From: Mesorhizobium loti
GTDB lineage: Bacteria > Pseudomonadota > Alphaproteobacteria > Rhizobiales > Rhizobiaceae
Assembly (NCBI RefSeq): GCF_013170705.1
Contig: NZ_CP033334.1
Span: forward strand, 2,581,501 to 2,645,500
DNA: 64,000 bases
Direction of reading: 5' to 3'
Part shown: one piece after another, positions 36,672 to 45,406 of the stretch
How positions within the stretch are numbered: position 1 is the stretch's first letter
Layout of the letters: each line of letters starts with the position of its first letter
Made by a program: the position numbers and the translations under genes
Notes under the pieces: generated by a model
What the model was told of the DNA's origin: nothing
What the model saw: the letters and a program-made list of their open reading frames with translations, nothing else
Database searches by the model: none

Positions 36672-37619
36672 GTGACCAATATTGGAAATTCGCCCGTGCT
36701 ACTCTCTCTTGCCGTCTTTGGGGCGGCGGCGGCGTTTTTTCTGGTGGTCGCGTTCGTCATAACGCCAGTCCTCCAGACCAGAAGGCTGGTTGCCCGCAGC
36801 CTGTTGTCCGAGGGCATAACCAATCGCCGCTCACTTTTGGGTCAGGAACAATTGGCCAGGATTTCGGCGCAGCGGCCGGTGGATGCCTACTTCCGCGCGC
36901 TGGAGAAGGAGCGCGGTCAGCCGAATGCGCTGGAAGCGAAATTGTTTCGAGCCGGATTCCATCAAGCAAGTGCGCCGATAATCTACACGCTGTCGCGGCT
37001 CGGTGCGGTCTGTGTCGGTTTTCTGGCCAGTTACGCTCTCCTGTCCCGGCTGTTGCCGCCCCAATTGCCCGGGTTTCTCGCTTTTGCCGGTGCTTCTCTC
37101 TTCGGTCTCGCCTGCATCGTGGTGCCAAGCATCCTGCTCGACCGCTTCGAGAATGGGCAGAAGCAGATATACCGCCGCGGCTTTCCCGACTTCATGGACA
37201 TGATGATCACTTGCGCCGATGCGGGCATGAGCCTGGAGGCGGCGGTTGAGCGCGTCGGCACTGAATTGGCCGGCACCCACAAATGGCTCGGCATTCAGCT
37301 ATCGATCATGAATCTGCAATTGCGTGCCGGTAAGCCGTTGCGAGAAGCGCTGCATGAGCTTTCGGACCGTATCGGCCTCGAAGAGGCGCGGGCGCTGGCG
37401 GTTTTGTTCCGGCAGTCGGAAGAACTGGGCACCAGCCTGACGGATGCCTTGCGCGTCTACAGCGACGAGATGCGCAGCCAGCGGATTCTTCAGGCCGAGG
37501 AACGCGCCAATGCCTTGCCGGTCAAGATGATGATTCCATTGGGGCTCTGCATCTTCCCGGTGGTGATGATGGTTATCATGCTGCCTCTCATCATTCGCAT
37601 GAAGGGCATTTTCTTCTGA
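36672..37619 (+). CDS. tadC: Tad platform protein TadC
   Basis: A 315-residue GspF-family membrane protein with an N-terminal helix (LLSLAVFGAAAAFFLVVAFV) and a cytoplasmic domain (RGFPDFMDMMITCADAGMSL, LREALHELSDRIGLEEARAL). The C-terminal hydrophobic end reads MMIPLGLCIFPVVMMVIMLP. The GTG at 36672 (VTNIGNSP) is chosen as start; the frame is open to 36591 but would overlap tadB. It partners TadB in the assembly platform. Confidence 0.92.
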   Translation: MTNIGNSPVLLSLAVFGAAAAFFLVVAFVITPVLQTRRLVARSLLSEGITNRRSLLGQEQLARISAQRPVDAYFRALEKERGQPNALEAKLFRAGFHQASAPIIYTLSRLGAVCVGFLASYALLSRLLPPQLPGFLAFAGASLFGLACIVVPSILLDRFENGQKQIYRRGFPDFMDMMITCADAGMSLEAAVERVGTELAGTHKWLGIQLSIMNLQLRAGKPLREALHELSDRIGLEEARALAVLFRQSEELGTSLTDALRVYSDEMRSQRILQAEERANALPVKMMIPLGLCIFPVVMMVIMLPLIIRMKGIFF

Positions 37620-37671
37620 ATAGGTATATGCTTTGGTTCTAAAATAGAGTCGTGGACTCTTGGGGGCAAAA

Positions 37672-38226
37672 ATGACAAGGCCAATGCGCCTCGCAGCCGC
37701 AGCCATTCTGTCGATGATGACGCTCGCCGGCTGTCAAACGAACGGGGCGGACACAACTGCTGGTGTCGTGCGCACCAACGAGCCGTCGAAAGGCGACGTC
37801 ACGTCGTTTGGCGATGCCTTCGATGGGTTGAAGACCGTCAGCGACGTGGAATACTACGCTTCGGACCAGGCCGTGGCAGAAGCCAAGAACCAGTTCCGCG
37901 CGGAAAACTACGGCAATGCCGGCGCGCTGTTCTTCAAGGCGACGCAACTGGCCCCCAATGATGGTAACGCCTGGATGGGTTTGGCCGCTTCCTGCGATCG
38001 CATCCACCGTTTCGACCTCGCCGACCGGGCCTATGGCAGGGCTTTCAAGCTGGCTGGTGCTACGCCGGAATATTACAACAATGTCGGCTATTCCTACCTG
38101 CTGCGCGGCAAGCTGCAGGATGCACGCAGCAACTTCCTCAAGGCCTACGAACTGGCGCCCAACGATCCGACCGTGGCCAACAATCTGAAGCTGCTGTCGT
38201 CGAGCGTACAGAACATCGAGCGCTAG
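37672..38226 (+). CDS. tadD: TadD-like TPR lipoprotein
   Basis: A 184-residue lipoprotein (MTRPMRLAAAAILSMMTLAGC, lipobox LAGC) with three tetratricopeptide units. These span residues about 70-170 (AKNQFRAENYGNAGALFFKA, AWMGLAASCDRIHRFDLADR, YYNNVGYSYLLRGKLQDARS). TadD lipoproteins act as pilotins or scaffolds for the secretin in the periplasm. The ATG at 37672 follows GGGGG; a TTG at 37660 is an alternative. The next gene starts one base after its stop. Confidence 0.9.
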   Translation: MTRPMRLAAAAILSMMTLAGCQTNGADTTAGVVRTNEPSKGDVTSFGDAFDGLKTVSDVEYYASDQAVAEAKNQFRAENYGNAGALFFKATQLAPNDGNAWMGLAASCDRIHRFDLADRAYGRAFKLAGATPEYYNNVGYSYLLRGKLQDARSNFLKAYELAPNDPTVANNLKLLSSSVQNIER

Positions 38227-38227
38227 C

Positions 38228-38755
38228 ATGTTGCTTATCGAGGTGTTCCTGCTGAAAGCACTCGCCATCCCCTTGCTGGCGAGGATTGCGTGGCTGGACT
38301 TCACGACACAGAAGATAGCCAACCGTGACGTGCTACTGCTGCTCTGCTTGGGAGGCGGATCGCTCTTGCTGCTGTCGCTCCAGTCCGGATCGTGGTGGGA
38401 CATAGGGGCGAGCACGATCGCCGCGCTTGTTCTGTTCGTGGCGCTCTTCCCGTTTTGGCTGTTGCGAAAGGTCGGCGCGGGCGATGTCAAGCTGATGGCA
38501 GTCGTGCCGTTTCTGGTCGGCGGAAATGATCTCGTCGGGTTTTCTGTGTTGCTTCTGCTTTTCGCCCTCGCCACGGCCATGGTCGTGAAAAATCCCTTCT
38601 TGCTGCCGCAAGGGGCCTTCCGCCTTTACGTTCAACACCTTGATCGCAAGGGTGTAGTCCCGTTTGGCGTACCGATCTCAGTTGCTTCCATCTGCATGAT
38701 TGCCTTGCAACTCGGATACGGCTTTATGACCCCAGGATCTCTATTGATGGGGTAA
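38228..38755 (+). CDS. cpaA: prepilin peptidase CpaA/TadV
   Basis: A 175-residue polytopic aspartyl protease (peptidase A24). It has five or six membrane helices and the two catalytic aspartates: one in the segment WLDFTTQKIANRD after the first helix and one in the invariant GAGDVKLMAV motif. It cleaves the leader of the Flp pilins and TadE/TadG-like proteins. It is the last gene of the plus Tad operon, one base after tadD, and is shorter than type IV prepilin peptidases, as usual for TadV. Confidence 0.93.
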   Translation: MLLIEVFLLKALAIPLLARIAWLDFTTQKIANRDVLLLLCLGGGSLLLLSLQSGSWWDIGASTIAALVLFVALFPFWLLRKVGAGDVKLMAVVPFLVGGNDLVGFSVLLLLFALATAMVVKNPFLLPQGAFRLYVQHLDRKGVVPFGVPISVASICMIALQLGYGFMTPGSLLMG

Positions 38756-39048
38756 CCGGCGGGCGCTGGGCTACTTTCAAAAAATCCCAGAAAGAATAAG
38801 ACCAACGGCCATCGCTCCATCTCCAATGTCATAGCGGGACGAGAGAACCACTTCGTGTCCGCCACACAAGGCAATGGTTTCAGGACAATTAATCAGCATG
38901 CGCTGGCTTTCTAGACTAGTCAGGTGGCTTTGATGATTTCGATCATACATGTCGACTGGCGGCTAGCTTGGCCGTTAACGCTTAGGAAACGATTTTCTTG
39001 TCGGCGCACGCAAGTAATGCTTCAGTGCCGCTTCGCAGGGGGAGCAAA
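38756..39048. other. intergenic region after the Tad operon
   Basis: A weak hairpin (CTGGG at 38766-38770 with CCCAG at 38786-38790) lies just after cpaA and may end the transcript. A TTAACGCTTAG element near 38974 resembles the TTAACGTTTAG near 34244 in the pilin control region. No gene is supported in these 293 bases. Confidence 0.35.
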
Positions 39049-39714
39049 ATGTTGAAAGAAGATTTTCTTGGTCGTATCGCGATCGTTAGTGTCATGACGG
39101 TCTTGACAGTTCTCAGTGCGATTCCTCTGTTCTACTATTTCCACCAGAGCGGATCGATAAATTCGCTGGCCATCGTCAACCAAGCCTTGGCGACGGTATT
39201 TTCCGGCTTGCAGGTTTTCCTGACGGTCGGTCGTCTGCCACCGAAAGGAACCGCCCGGGGAATCGAACCAAGGGTCACTTCCGTAGCCGGAACTTTCCTG
39301 ATCATCATTGCAATGTTTCTGACCCCGGCGCTGGAAAGCGCGGCCGTGCAAGTGGCGGCGTTGTGCTTGATTTTCATAGGCATGGTCAGTTCTGTGTTTT
39401 GCCTCTACTGGCTCGGTCGCTCGTTTTCCATCATGGCTACGGCCCGCCAACTGGTTACCTCTGGCCCATATTCCATTGTTCGCCATCCGCTCTACATCTG
39501 CGAGGCGACATTCATTCTTGGAATGATCCTTTCGCATCTTTCGGTTTTGATGGTGGCGCTAGGCGCGGTCCAGTTTTTTGCGCAGTATCGACGTGCACGA
39601 AACGAGGAAGGCATCCTTCGGCAGACGTTTCCCGAATATGATGCATATGCCCGGCGCGTCCCAATGCTTTTTCCGCGTTTCCGTCATGTGGAAGTGCCTG
39701 CACCTGGCCAGTGA
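39049..39714 (+). CDS. isoprenylcysteine carboxyl methyltransferase-like membrane enzyme
   Basis: A 221-residue polytopic protein with about five membrane segments and the ICMT/phospholipid-methyltransferase C-terminal signature. It shows LVTSGPYSIVRHPLYICE, then RNEEGILRQTFPEYDAYARR, which binds S-adenosylmethionine in this superfamily. In bacteria such proteins methylate small lipophilic acceptors or remain unassigned, so the substrate is unknown. The ATG at 39049 after AGGGGGAGCAAA is a clear start; an upstream TTG at 38998 is less likely. Confidence 0.8.
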   Translation: MLKEDFLGRIAIVSVMTVLTVLSAIPLFYYFHQSGSINSLAIVNQALATVFSGLQVFLTVGRLPPKGTARGIEPRVTSVAGTFLIIIAMFLTPALESAAVQVAALCLIFIGMVSSVFCLYWLGRSFSIMATARQLVTSGPYSIVRHPLYICEATFILGMILSHLSVLMVALGAVQFFAQYRRARNEEGILRQTFPEYDAYARRVPMLFPRFRHVEVPAPGQ

Positions 39715-39935
39715 TGGCCGCTCCACTTCCCTTTAAGTGAAGTCAGATGGCATCTCTCGTTGAGACAGCGCACACGAGGACGATAGAGGCAAGCCGATAG
39801 AAGCGTCGGCGATCATGTCGATGAAATGGGTTTTCGCACCAGGACACTCGACGGGATCATGATCATGAATTGCGTCGACACCTTGCCGAGCGACCAGGTC
39901 GATGGCTAGATGAACCATCCACAGGGGAAGGTACC

Positions 39936-41078
39936 ATGGCACTTCACCTTTCGGCGGATGCCCCGGCTTCGGTCGCTGCCACGCCGCAAAAATATCTCTT
40001 TGGCCCGTTCATCGACTTCTTCATGCTTGGCGGAAGCGCGCTTCTGATCCTGCCGGTCCTGTATTTTCTGCCTTTGCGCTACGAAGCCGCCGTTACGCTG
40101 ACGATGTTCCTGCTCTCGCACCTCATAAACCAGCCGCATTTCGGCCATTCGTACCAGATCTTCTATCGCAACTTCGCCCGCAAGGTGCGTGGTGAGGGGT
40201 ACGGCCGCAATCTCCAGATCCGCTATGTTCTCGCGGGCATTGTCGTCCCGCTCGCCATGATCGCCTTCTTTGCCTATGGCTCGCTGACGGGCAACGTCCG
40301 TCTTCTGGGCTATGCGACCAACGCGATGGGCTTTTTCGTCGGCTGGCATTATGTCAAGCAAGGCTACGGCATGCTGATGGTGGATGCCGTGCTGAAGCGC
40401 AAATTCTTCAGCGATCAGGACAAGAAGGTGTTGCTTTTCAACGGCTATGCCGTGTGGCTGTTCGCCTGGCTTCAGACGAATGTGGTGATCACCGAGAGGC
40501 AATTCTGGGGTCTGGAGTACTACACCTTCGCGGTCCCGCCATGGCTCATCACCATCGCCATGTCGATTGCCGCCGCCTCGTCGGCCGCCACCGCCGTGAT
40601 GTTCATCAATCGCTGGCGCAGGCATGGTGGGGCGCTGCCTTATAACGGCGTCGTTGCCTACGTCGTGTCGCTCTATGCCTGGATCCTGTTCGTGACGCTG
40701 AACCCGCTCTGGCTGCTCGTCGTGCCGGCGCTCCATTCCTTGCAATACCTGGCGGTGGTCTGGCGCTACCAGACCAATGTCGAGCGCGACCGCGCGGATG
40801 CCGTCGCGAAGCCGGGATTGAAGGCCCTGTCCATTCTTGGGCCGCTCTACAGGCTGCGCGTCCTGGCCTTCATCGTCTTTGGCGCAATTCTAGGCGCGCT
40901 CGGCTTCTGGCTGGTGCCGATGGCGCTGTCCGCCATCGTTCCCTATGACAAGGCGGTGCTCGGCTCGTCGCTGTTCCTCTTCATCGCCTGGATATTCATC
41001 AACGTGCACCATTACTTCCTGGACAATGTGATGTGGCGGCGCGGCAATCCGGAAGTCTCGAAATATCTGTTTCGCTGA
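39936..41078 (+). CDS. polytopic membrane protein, unknown
   Basis: A 380-residue, very hydrophobic protein with roughly nine membrane segments. Notable motifs are FLLSHLINQPHFGHSYQIFY near the N-terminal third, GFFVGWHYVKQGYGMLM in the middle, PALHSLQYLAVVWRYQ, and IFINVHHYFLDNVMWRRGN at the C-terminus. The last two contain the conserved histidines of a rhizobial uncharacterised family. Several membrane-embedded His residues could bind metal, which is inference. The ATG at 39936 follows AGGGGAAGG. It is monocistronic between the methyltransferase-like and M15-like genes. Confidence 0.7.
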   Translation: MALHLSADAPASVAATPQKYLFGPFIDFFMLGGSALLILPVLYFLPLRYEAAVTLTMFLLSHLINQPHFGHSYQIFYRNFARKVRGEGYGRNLQIRYVLAGIVVPLAMIAFFAYGSLTGNVRLLGYATNAMGFFVGWHYVKQGYGMLMVDAVLKRKFFSDQDKKVLLFNGYAVWLFAWLQTNVVITERQFWGLEYYTFAVPPWLITIAMSIAAASSAATAVMFINRWRRHGGALPYNGVVAYVVSLYAWILFVTLNPLWLLVVPALHSLQYLAVVWRYQTNVERDRADAVAKPGLKALSILGPLYRLRVLAFIVFGAILGALGFWLVPMALSAIVPYDKAVLGSSLFLFIAWIFINVHHYFLDNVMWRRGNPEVSKYLFR

Positions 41079-41301
41079 AGCCATCGATTGAATTCAGTCC
41101 GGGCAGCGGCCAGTGCGGATAGGCCCATTCCCGGTACGGACACGATTCGTTAACCAAGATGCTGTTCATCGACAGGACGAGTTTGTGCGACGGCCGCCCG
41201 TCCGCCTGTTCAACCCTGCTTGTCAGGTCGAGGTTTAGAAAGAAGGCTCGGCGGCTGGCGAAAGACGTCAAATCGCCCGAAACAGAATCAATGTGCAAGG
41301 C

Positions 41302-42951
41302 ATGAACGTGATTGAAAGCGAACAGAGCGCACCCGGCGCCTCCCATCGTTGGACATGGCTGCCGGCCATCGTGGTCGCATTCCTTTGCCTGTGCGTCACC
41401 AGCGCGTCCGCCGAGACGCGCGCCTTGAGGATTCAACATCTTCATACCGGCGAGAAGGCCGAGATCGTCTTCAAGCGCAACGGGCGCTATGATCAGGCGG
41501 GATTGAAGAAGATCAATTTCATGTTGCGCGACTGGCGCCGCAACGAGCCGACCAGGATGGATCCGCGCCTGCTCGACCTTGTCTGGCAGGCCTATCGCGC
41601 CAGCGGCTCGACATCCTACATCCATGTGGTCAGCGCCTATCGCTCACCGGCGACGAACGCCATGCTGCGCAGCCGCTCGAAGGGCGTTGCCCGGGAAAGC
41701 CAGCACATGGTTGGCCGCGCGATGGATTTCTTCCTGCCGGACGTGCCGCTGAAGAAGCTGCGCGACATCGGCCTCAAGATGCAGGGCGGCGGCGTGGGCT
41801 ACTACCCGACCTCCGGTTCGCCTTTCATTCACATGGATGTCGGCAATGTGCGGCATTGGCCGGGCATCAGCCGGCAGGAACTCGCCAGGGTCTTCCCGAA
41901 CGGCAACACGCTGCATGTGCCGAGCGACGGCCGGCCGCTGCCCGGCTATGACCAGGCGCTCGCCGCCTACAAGTCGCGCAAGTCCGCCGGCACGCCCAAT
42001 ATCGAGCTGGCAAGCGCCGACGGCGGTCAACGCAGGCCGGCGCGAGGCCTGCTGGCAACGCTTCTGGGCGGGCGCGGCGCGGACGAGGCGGAGGATGTCG
42101 CGGAGGCGGTGCCTGCGCCACGCAAACCGGCCAGGTCCGTCGAACCCAAGACCGCGGGACAAGGCATCGCCATCGTGCCGCCGCAGGATGCCCGGCGCGC
42201 GGACATCCAGGTGGCTTCCGCCGGTACGGCCGAGGAACCGCTCGCTGAGCAAAACAGCAAGACACCGGAAGCAATCGTCATGGCGATGGCGCCGGACTCG
42301 GTACCGCTGCCGGCCTTCGCCCCGCGTGCCACCGCGACGGCCAGCATTCCGACGCCGCAACCCGCACCGTTCGCGGTAGCCAGCGCGTCCTCGGCACGTG
42401 CCGAATTGGCGGGCGTCAAGCCGGCGGCAGCCAATGCCGAACTGCCCTTGGGCAAGACGGATGCCGCTCCGGCGGCCGTTGCGCCGGTCATGGTGGCGCT
42501 CAACATCCCCGTGCCGACATGGCGGCCGCAGAGCCGGACAAGCCCGGCGCCTCAGCCGGAAGCAGCCAAATCCGCTGATGCCGTCGCTGCCTTGCTGGCC
42601 ATGCATCATCCCGACGATGGGCATGGACTGCCAGTTCGACAGGTTGCGGTCCCTGCATCGAAACCCGAGGATCGCGTCAGGACGAGCCCGAAGGCCGATC
42701 GTGTCCAGCCGCGTCTCGATCCCGAAGCCACCGCCATGATTGTGCCAGCCGCGTCAACCGGCCGGCCGCTTGCGGGACGCCTTGGCATGGCAGCCGGGCC
42801 GACGGCGGCACCTGTCATCGCCGCCAATTTCATCCGCACGGCGCCGGAGCAGGTCTATCTCGACGGATTCCAGCCGCGTGGACAGACGTCCGATCACCGC
42901 CGCTTCACCGGTTCGGCGGTCAAGTTCCTGCCCATCGCCAGCTTCAAATAG
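41302..42951 (+). CDS. DUF882/YcbK-type M15 peptidoglycan peptidase with long tail
   Basis: The 549-residue precursor has an internal-start signal segment (LPAIVVAFLCLCVTSASA). The M15/YcbK domain lies at about residues 50-190: VVSAYRSPATN, the zinc motif SQHMVGRAMDFFLPD (His and Asp ligands) and FIHMDVGNVRHW (third ligand His). It probably hydrolyses peptidoglycan peptides in the periplasm. The remaining 350 residues are a low-complexity Ala/Pro tail, unusually long for the family. The ATG at 41302 is chosen; an in-frame GTG lies at 41293. Confidence 0.85.
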   Translation: MNVIESEQSAPGASHRWTWLPAIVVAFLCLCVTSASAETRALRIQHLHTGEKAEIVFKRNGRYDQAGLKKINFMLRDWRRNEPTRMDPRLLDLVWQAYRASGSTSYIHVVSAYRSPATNAMLRSRSKGVARESQHMVGRAMDFFLPDVPLKKLRDIGLKMQGGGVGYYPTSGSPFIHMDVGNVRHWPGISRQELARVFPNGNTLHVPSDGRPLPGYDQALAAYKSRKSAGTPNIELASADGGQRRPARGLLATLLGGRGADEAEDVAEAVPAPRKPARSVEPKTAGQGIAIVPPQDARRADIQVASAGTAEEPLAEQNSKTPEAIVMAMAPDSVPLPAFAPRATATASIPTPQPAPFAVASASSARAELAGVKPAAANAELPLGKTDAAPAAVAPVMVALNIPVPTWRPQSRTSPAPQPEAAKSADAVAALLAMHHPDDGHGLPVRQVAVPASKPEDRVRTSPKADRVQPRLDPEATAMIVPAASTGRPLAGRLGMAAGPTAAPVIAANFIRTAPEQVYLDGFQPRGQTSDHRRFTGSAVKFLPIASFK

Positions 42952-43061
42952 GGGCGGACGCGGCCGTTCGGCCGGCGTGGACAGATGTCGTGCAACACGG
43001 ATGCTCGGGCCGTCACCCCTGCCGAAACCGCGCTGACGGTTCTGTAAGATATTTTCCAAAT

Positions 43062-43089
43062 TTGACAATCTCACATGAAATTGTAAGGT
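43062..43089 (+). promoter_or_regulatory. promoter and dyad operator of the RpiR-type regulator gene
   Basis: TTGACA at 43062-43067 and TAAGGT at 43084-43089 form a plausible promoter with 16-base spacing. Overlapping it is the dyad ACAAT-N10-ATTGT (43065-43084). A near copy (TTGACAATCT..AATTGT) occurs at 50073-50094, upstream of the ABC importer and hydrolase genes. RpiR-family repressors often bind such dyads and autoregulate. Confidence 0.55.
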
Positions 43090-43115
43090 AATCGTCTTCC
43101 CGTCAGCGAGAGGCG

Positions 43116-44027
43116 ATGACCATGTCGATCCGCGAAGAACTGGCCAACACGACCTTGGCGTTCACGTCGGCGGAAGAAAAGATCGTCCAGGTCCTGCTAG
43201 CCGATTATCCGATGTCGGGGCTTGGAACAGCGACCCGTCTGGCACGGCGCGCCGGGGTCAGCGACCCCAGCGTGACACGGCTGATGACCAAGCTCGGCTA
43301 TGTCGGCTTTGCCGATTTCCAGGCGCGTCTGCTCACCGAGGTCGAATCCAGGCTGCACTCGCCGCTGCTGATGATGGAGGCCAAGCGCCCGGGCGGCTCC
43401 AGCGAAGGCACGGCACTGGCCTATTTCCACTCGGTTTCCGACAGCCTGGAGCGCACACGCACGGCGGTGCCGCTGCAGGCCTATACGCGCGCGGTCAATT
43501 TGCTGCTCGAAACCAAGGGCCAGGTCGTGCTGCTGGGCGGCCGCTTCAGCCGGCATATCGCCTCCATGCTTGCCGGCTACCTCCTGCAATTCCGCTCGGG
43601 CGTGCGCGACATCGGTTCGCTCAGCCCTGCCGATTTCGATCTCCTGATCGACCTTGGCAGGCGCGACCTCCTCGTCGTGTTCGACTATCGGCGCTACCAG
43701 TCGGACGTGGTGAGCTTCGCGCAACAGGCGCACGAACGCGGCGTCTCCATCCTGTTGTTCACCGATGTGTGGCTGTCGCCGATATCTGATATCGCCGATC
43801 TGACCATGGTCGCGGCGATCGACGCCAACTCGCCCTTCGACACGCTGGCCACCGCCGTCGCGCAGATGGAAACGGTCTTCGCCCATGCGCTGGAAGGCCA
43901 TGGCGCCGGGGTGCGCAAGCGCATCGAGGATATCGAGAAGATCCGCAGCGCCAATGCCGTCACCCTCGATGCCGCTCTGTCGGCACCGGAGAACGAAGCC
44001 GCCAAACCCAGAACCCCCAGGAAATAG
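43116..44027 (+). CDS. MurR/RpiR family transcriptional regulator
   Basis: A 303-residue repressor. It has an N-terminal HTH_6 domain (residues about 5-78; FTSAEEKIVQVLLADYP, LARRAGVSDPSVTRLMTKLG) and a C-terminal SIS sugar-isomerase domain (VVLLGGRFSRHIASMLAGYL, DLLVVFDYRRYQSDVVSFAQ). The SIS domain senses a phosphosugar or other anionic ligand in this family. The gene is followed by the M20 deacylase, 40 bases away, and is probably co-transcribed with it. The ligand here is unknown. An ATG at 43122 is the alternative start. Confidence 0.92.
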   Translation: MTMSIREELANTTLAFTSAEEKIVQVLLADYPMSGLGTATRLARRAGVSDPSVTRLMTKLGYVGFADFQARLLTEVESRLHSPLLMMEAKRPGGSSEGTALAYFHSVSDSLERTRTAVPLQAYTRAVNLLLETKGQVVLLGGRFSRHIASMLAGYLLQFRSGVRDIGSLSPADFDLLIDLGRRDLLVVFDYRRYQSDVVSFAQQAHERGVSILLFTDVWLSPISDIADLTMVAAIDANSPFDTLATAVAQMETVFAHALEGHGAGVRKRIEDIEKIRSANAVTLDAALSAPENEAAKPRTPRK

Positions 44028-44067
44028 CGTCGAAGCGACAGCGCGGCGATGCGAGGAAGGAACGACG

Positions 44068-45384
44068 ATGCCCGACACCCAGACCATCATCGATGCCGTG
44101 CAGGCCGAGATCGAGGCCGACCGCGACTGGCTGATCGGGCTGACCCGCGACATGGTCCGCATACCCTCGGTCAATCCCAAATTCGAAGCCAACCCGGCGA
44201 TCAACCGCGAGGCGGATGTCCAGGCGCTGCTCGAACCGATCCTCAAGCGGGATGGCTTCCGCACCGAACAATGGGATGCCTTGCCCGGCCGGCCCAATCT
44301 GGTTGGCGAGTGGGCTGGAAACGAAGACCGCAGCCTGATTCTGTGCGGGCATATCGATGTGGTTCCGGTGGGCGAGATGAAGGACTGGTCCGTTGACCCG
44401 TTCGGCGGCGAGATCACCAATGGCAGGCTCTATGGTCGCGGTGCGGTCGACATGAAGGGCGGCGTCGCGGCCTGCGTGGCCGCCGCGCATGCCATCAAAA
44501 AGGCTGGCATCACGCTGCAAGGCCGATTGGCGATCCATTCCGTCGTTGACGAGGAGGCCGGCGGCTTCGGCGCGATAGACGCGGTGAAGAAGGGCAAGCT
44601 CGCCAAGGCGGTGCTTGTCGCGGAGCCGACCTGGGGCGATGTCCTGCCGGTCGAGGGCGGTCTTGAATGGGCGCGGGTGACGATCCGTGGCCGTAACGCG
44701 CATTCGGCGCTGCGCTACAACGAGATCTATCCGCAGCGCCACGACAAGGACCGGCTGACGCCGGGCGTCAACGCGATCGAGATCGCGGCGCGCTTCATTG
44801 CGGCCGTCCGCCAGTATGAGCTGGACCGGACGCGGGCAAAGTCGCACCCGCTGCTGCCGCTCGGCATGAACACCATCAATATCGGCGTCGTGCATGGCGG
44901 CACGGGTCTTGGCGAGCATGGCTTGCCGACGGTGATGACCAACCCGGCCATCATCCCCGATGTCGCCGTGCTCGATCTCGACATGAAGTTCCTGCCGGAC
45001 GAGAATTCGGCCGACTATCGCAGCGACTTCGAGGCGTTCGTCCATCATTTCGCCCAGACCGACGCCTGGCTGCGCGACAATCCGCCGACCATTCAGTGGG
45101 AGCTCGGCGGTCTTCATTTCCCGCCGATGAATACGCCCGTCGACCATCCGCTGGTGACGTCGCTGATGAAGCGCAAGGCCGCGGTCGGCAAGGCGCCGCA
45201 GGCACGCGGCTTCGTCGCCGTGTGCGATGCCGCGCACTATGCCGGCGCGGGTGTCGATGGCGTCATCTTCGGCCCGTCGGGCGACGGTTTCCATGGCGCC
45301 AACGAATATGTCGAGGTGGAATCGGTGGTCGAGACCGCCAAGGTGATTGCCGCTTCGGTGATCGACTGGTGCGGCGTGCGCTGA
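44068..45384 (+). CDS. M20-family ArgE/DapE-type deacylase
   Basis: The 438-residue metallopeptidase has all expected motifs: ILCGHIDVVPVG with His and Asp, LYGRGAVDMKGGVAA with the bridging Asp, HSVVDEEAGG with the catalytic Glu pair, VAEPTWG, and FGPSGDGFHGANEYVEVES with the last zinc His. It therefore hydrolyses an N-acyl bond of an amino acid or related amide, probably with two zinc ions, in the cytoplasm. Its pairing with an RpiR regulator and a convergent branched-chain-type importer suggests catabolism of an imported N-acyl amino acid-like compound. Confidence 0.9.
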   Translation: MPDTQTIIDAVQAEIEADRDWLIGLTRDMVRIPSVNPKFEANPAINREADVQALLEPILKRDGFRTEQWDALPGRPNLVGEWAGNEDRSLILCGHIDVVPVGEMKDWSVDPFGGEITNGRLYGRGAVDMKGGVAACVAAAHAIKKAGITLQGRLAIHSVVDEEAGGFGAIDAVKKGKLAKAVLVAEPTWGDVLPVEGGLEWARVTIRGRNAHSALRYNEIYPQRHDKDRLTPGVNAIEIAARFIAAVRQYELDRTRAKSHPLLPLGMNTINIGVVHGGTGLGEHGLPTVMTNPAIIPDVAVLDLDMKFLPDENSADYRSDFEAFVHHFAQTDAWLRDNPPTIQWELGGLHFPPMNTPVDHPLVTSLMKRKAAVGKAPQARGFVAVCDAAHYAGAGVDGVIFGPSGDGFHGANEYVEVESVVETAKVIAASVIDWCGVR

Positions 45385-45406
45385 GCAGCGCTGCTGTTTC
45401 CGGCCG

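Noticed and set aside
38974..38984. TTAACGCTTAG as a CtrA site
   Set aside because: The second TTAA half at the required spacing is missing. Its similarity to the element near 34244 is noted but too short to claim.
39733..39942. 69-codon minus-strand open frame upstream of the polytopic membrane protein
   Set aside because: It overlaps the promoter and ribosome site region of the plus-strand gene and has no signal, motif or plausible ribosome site.
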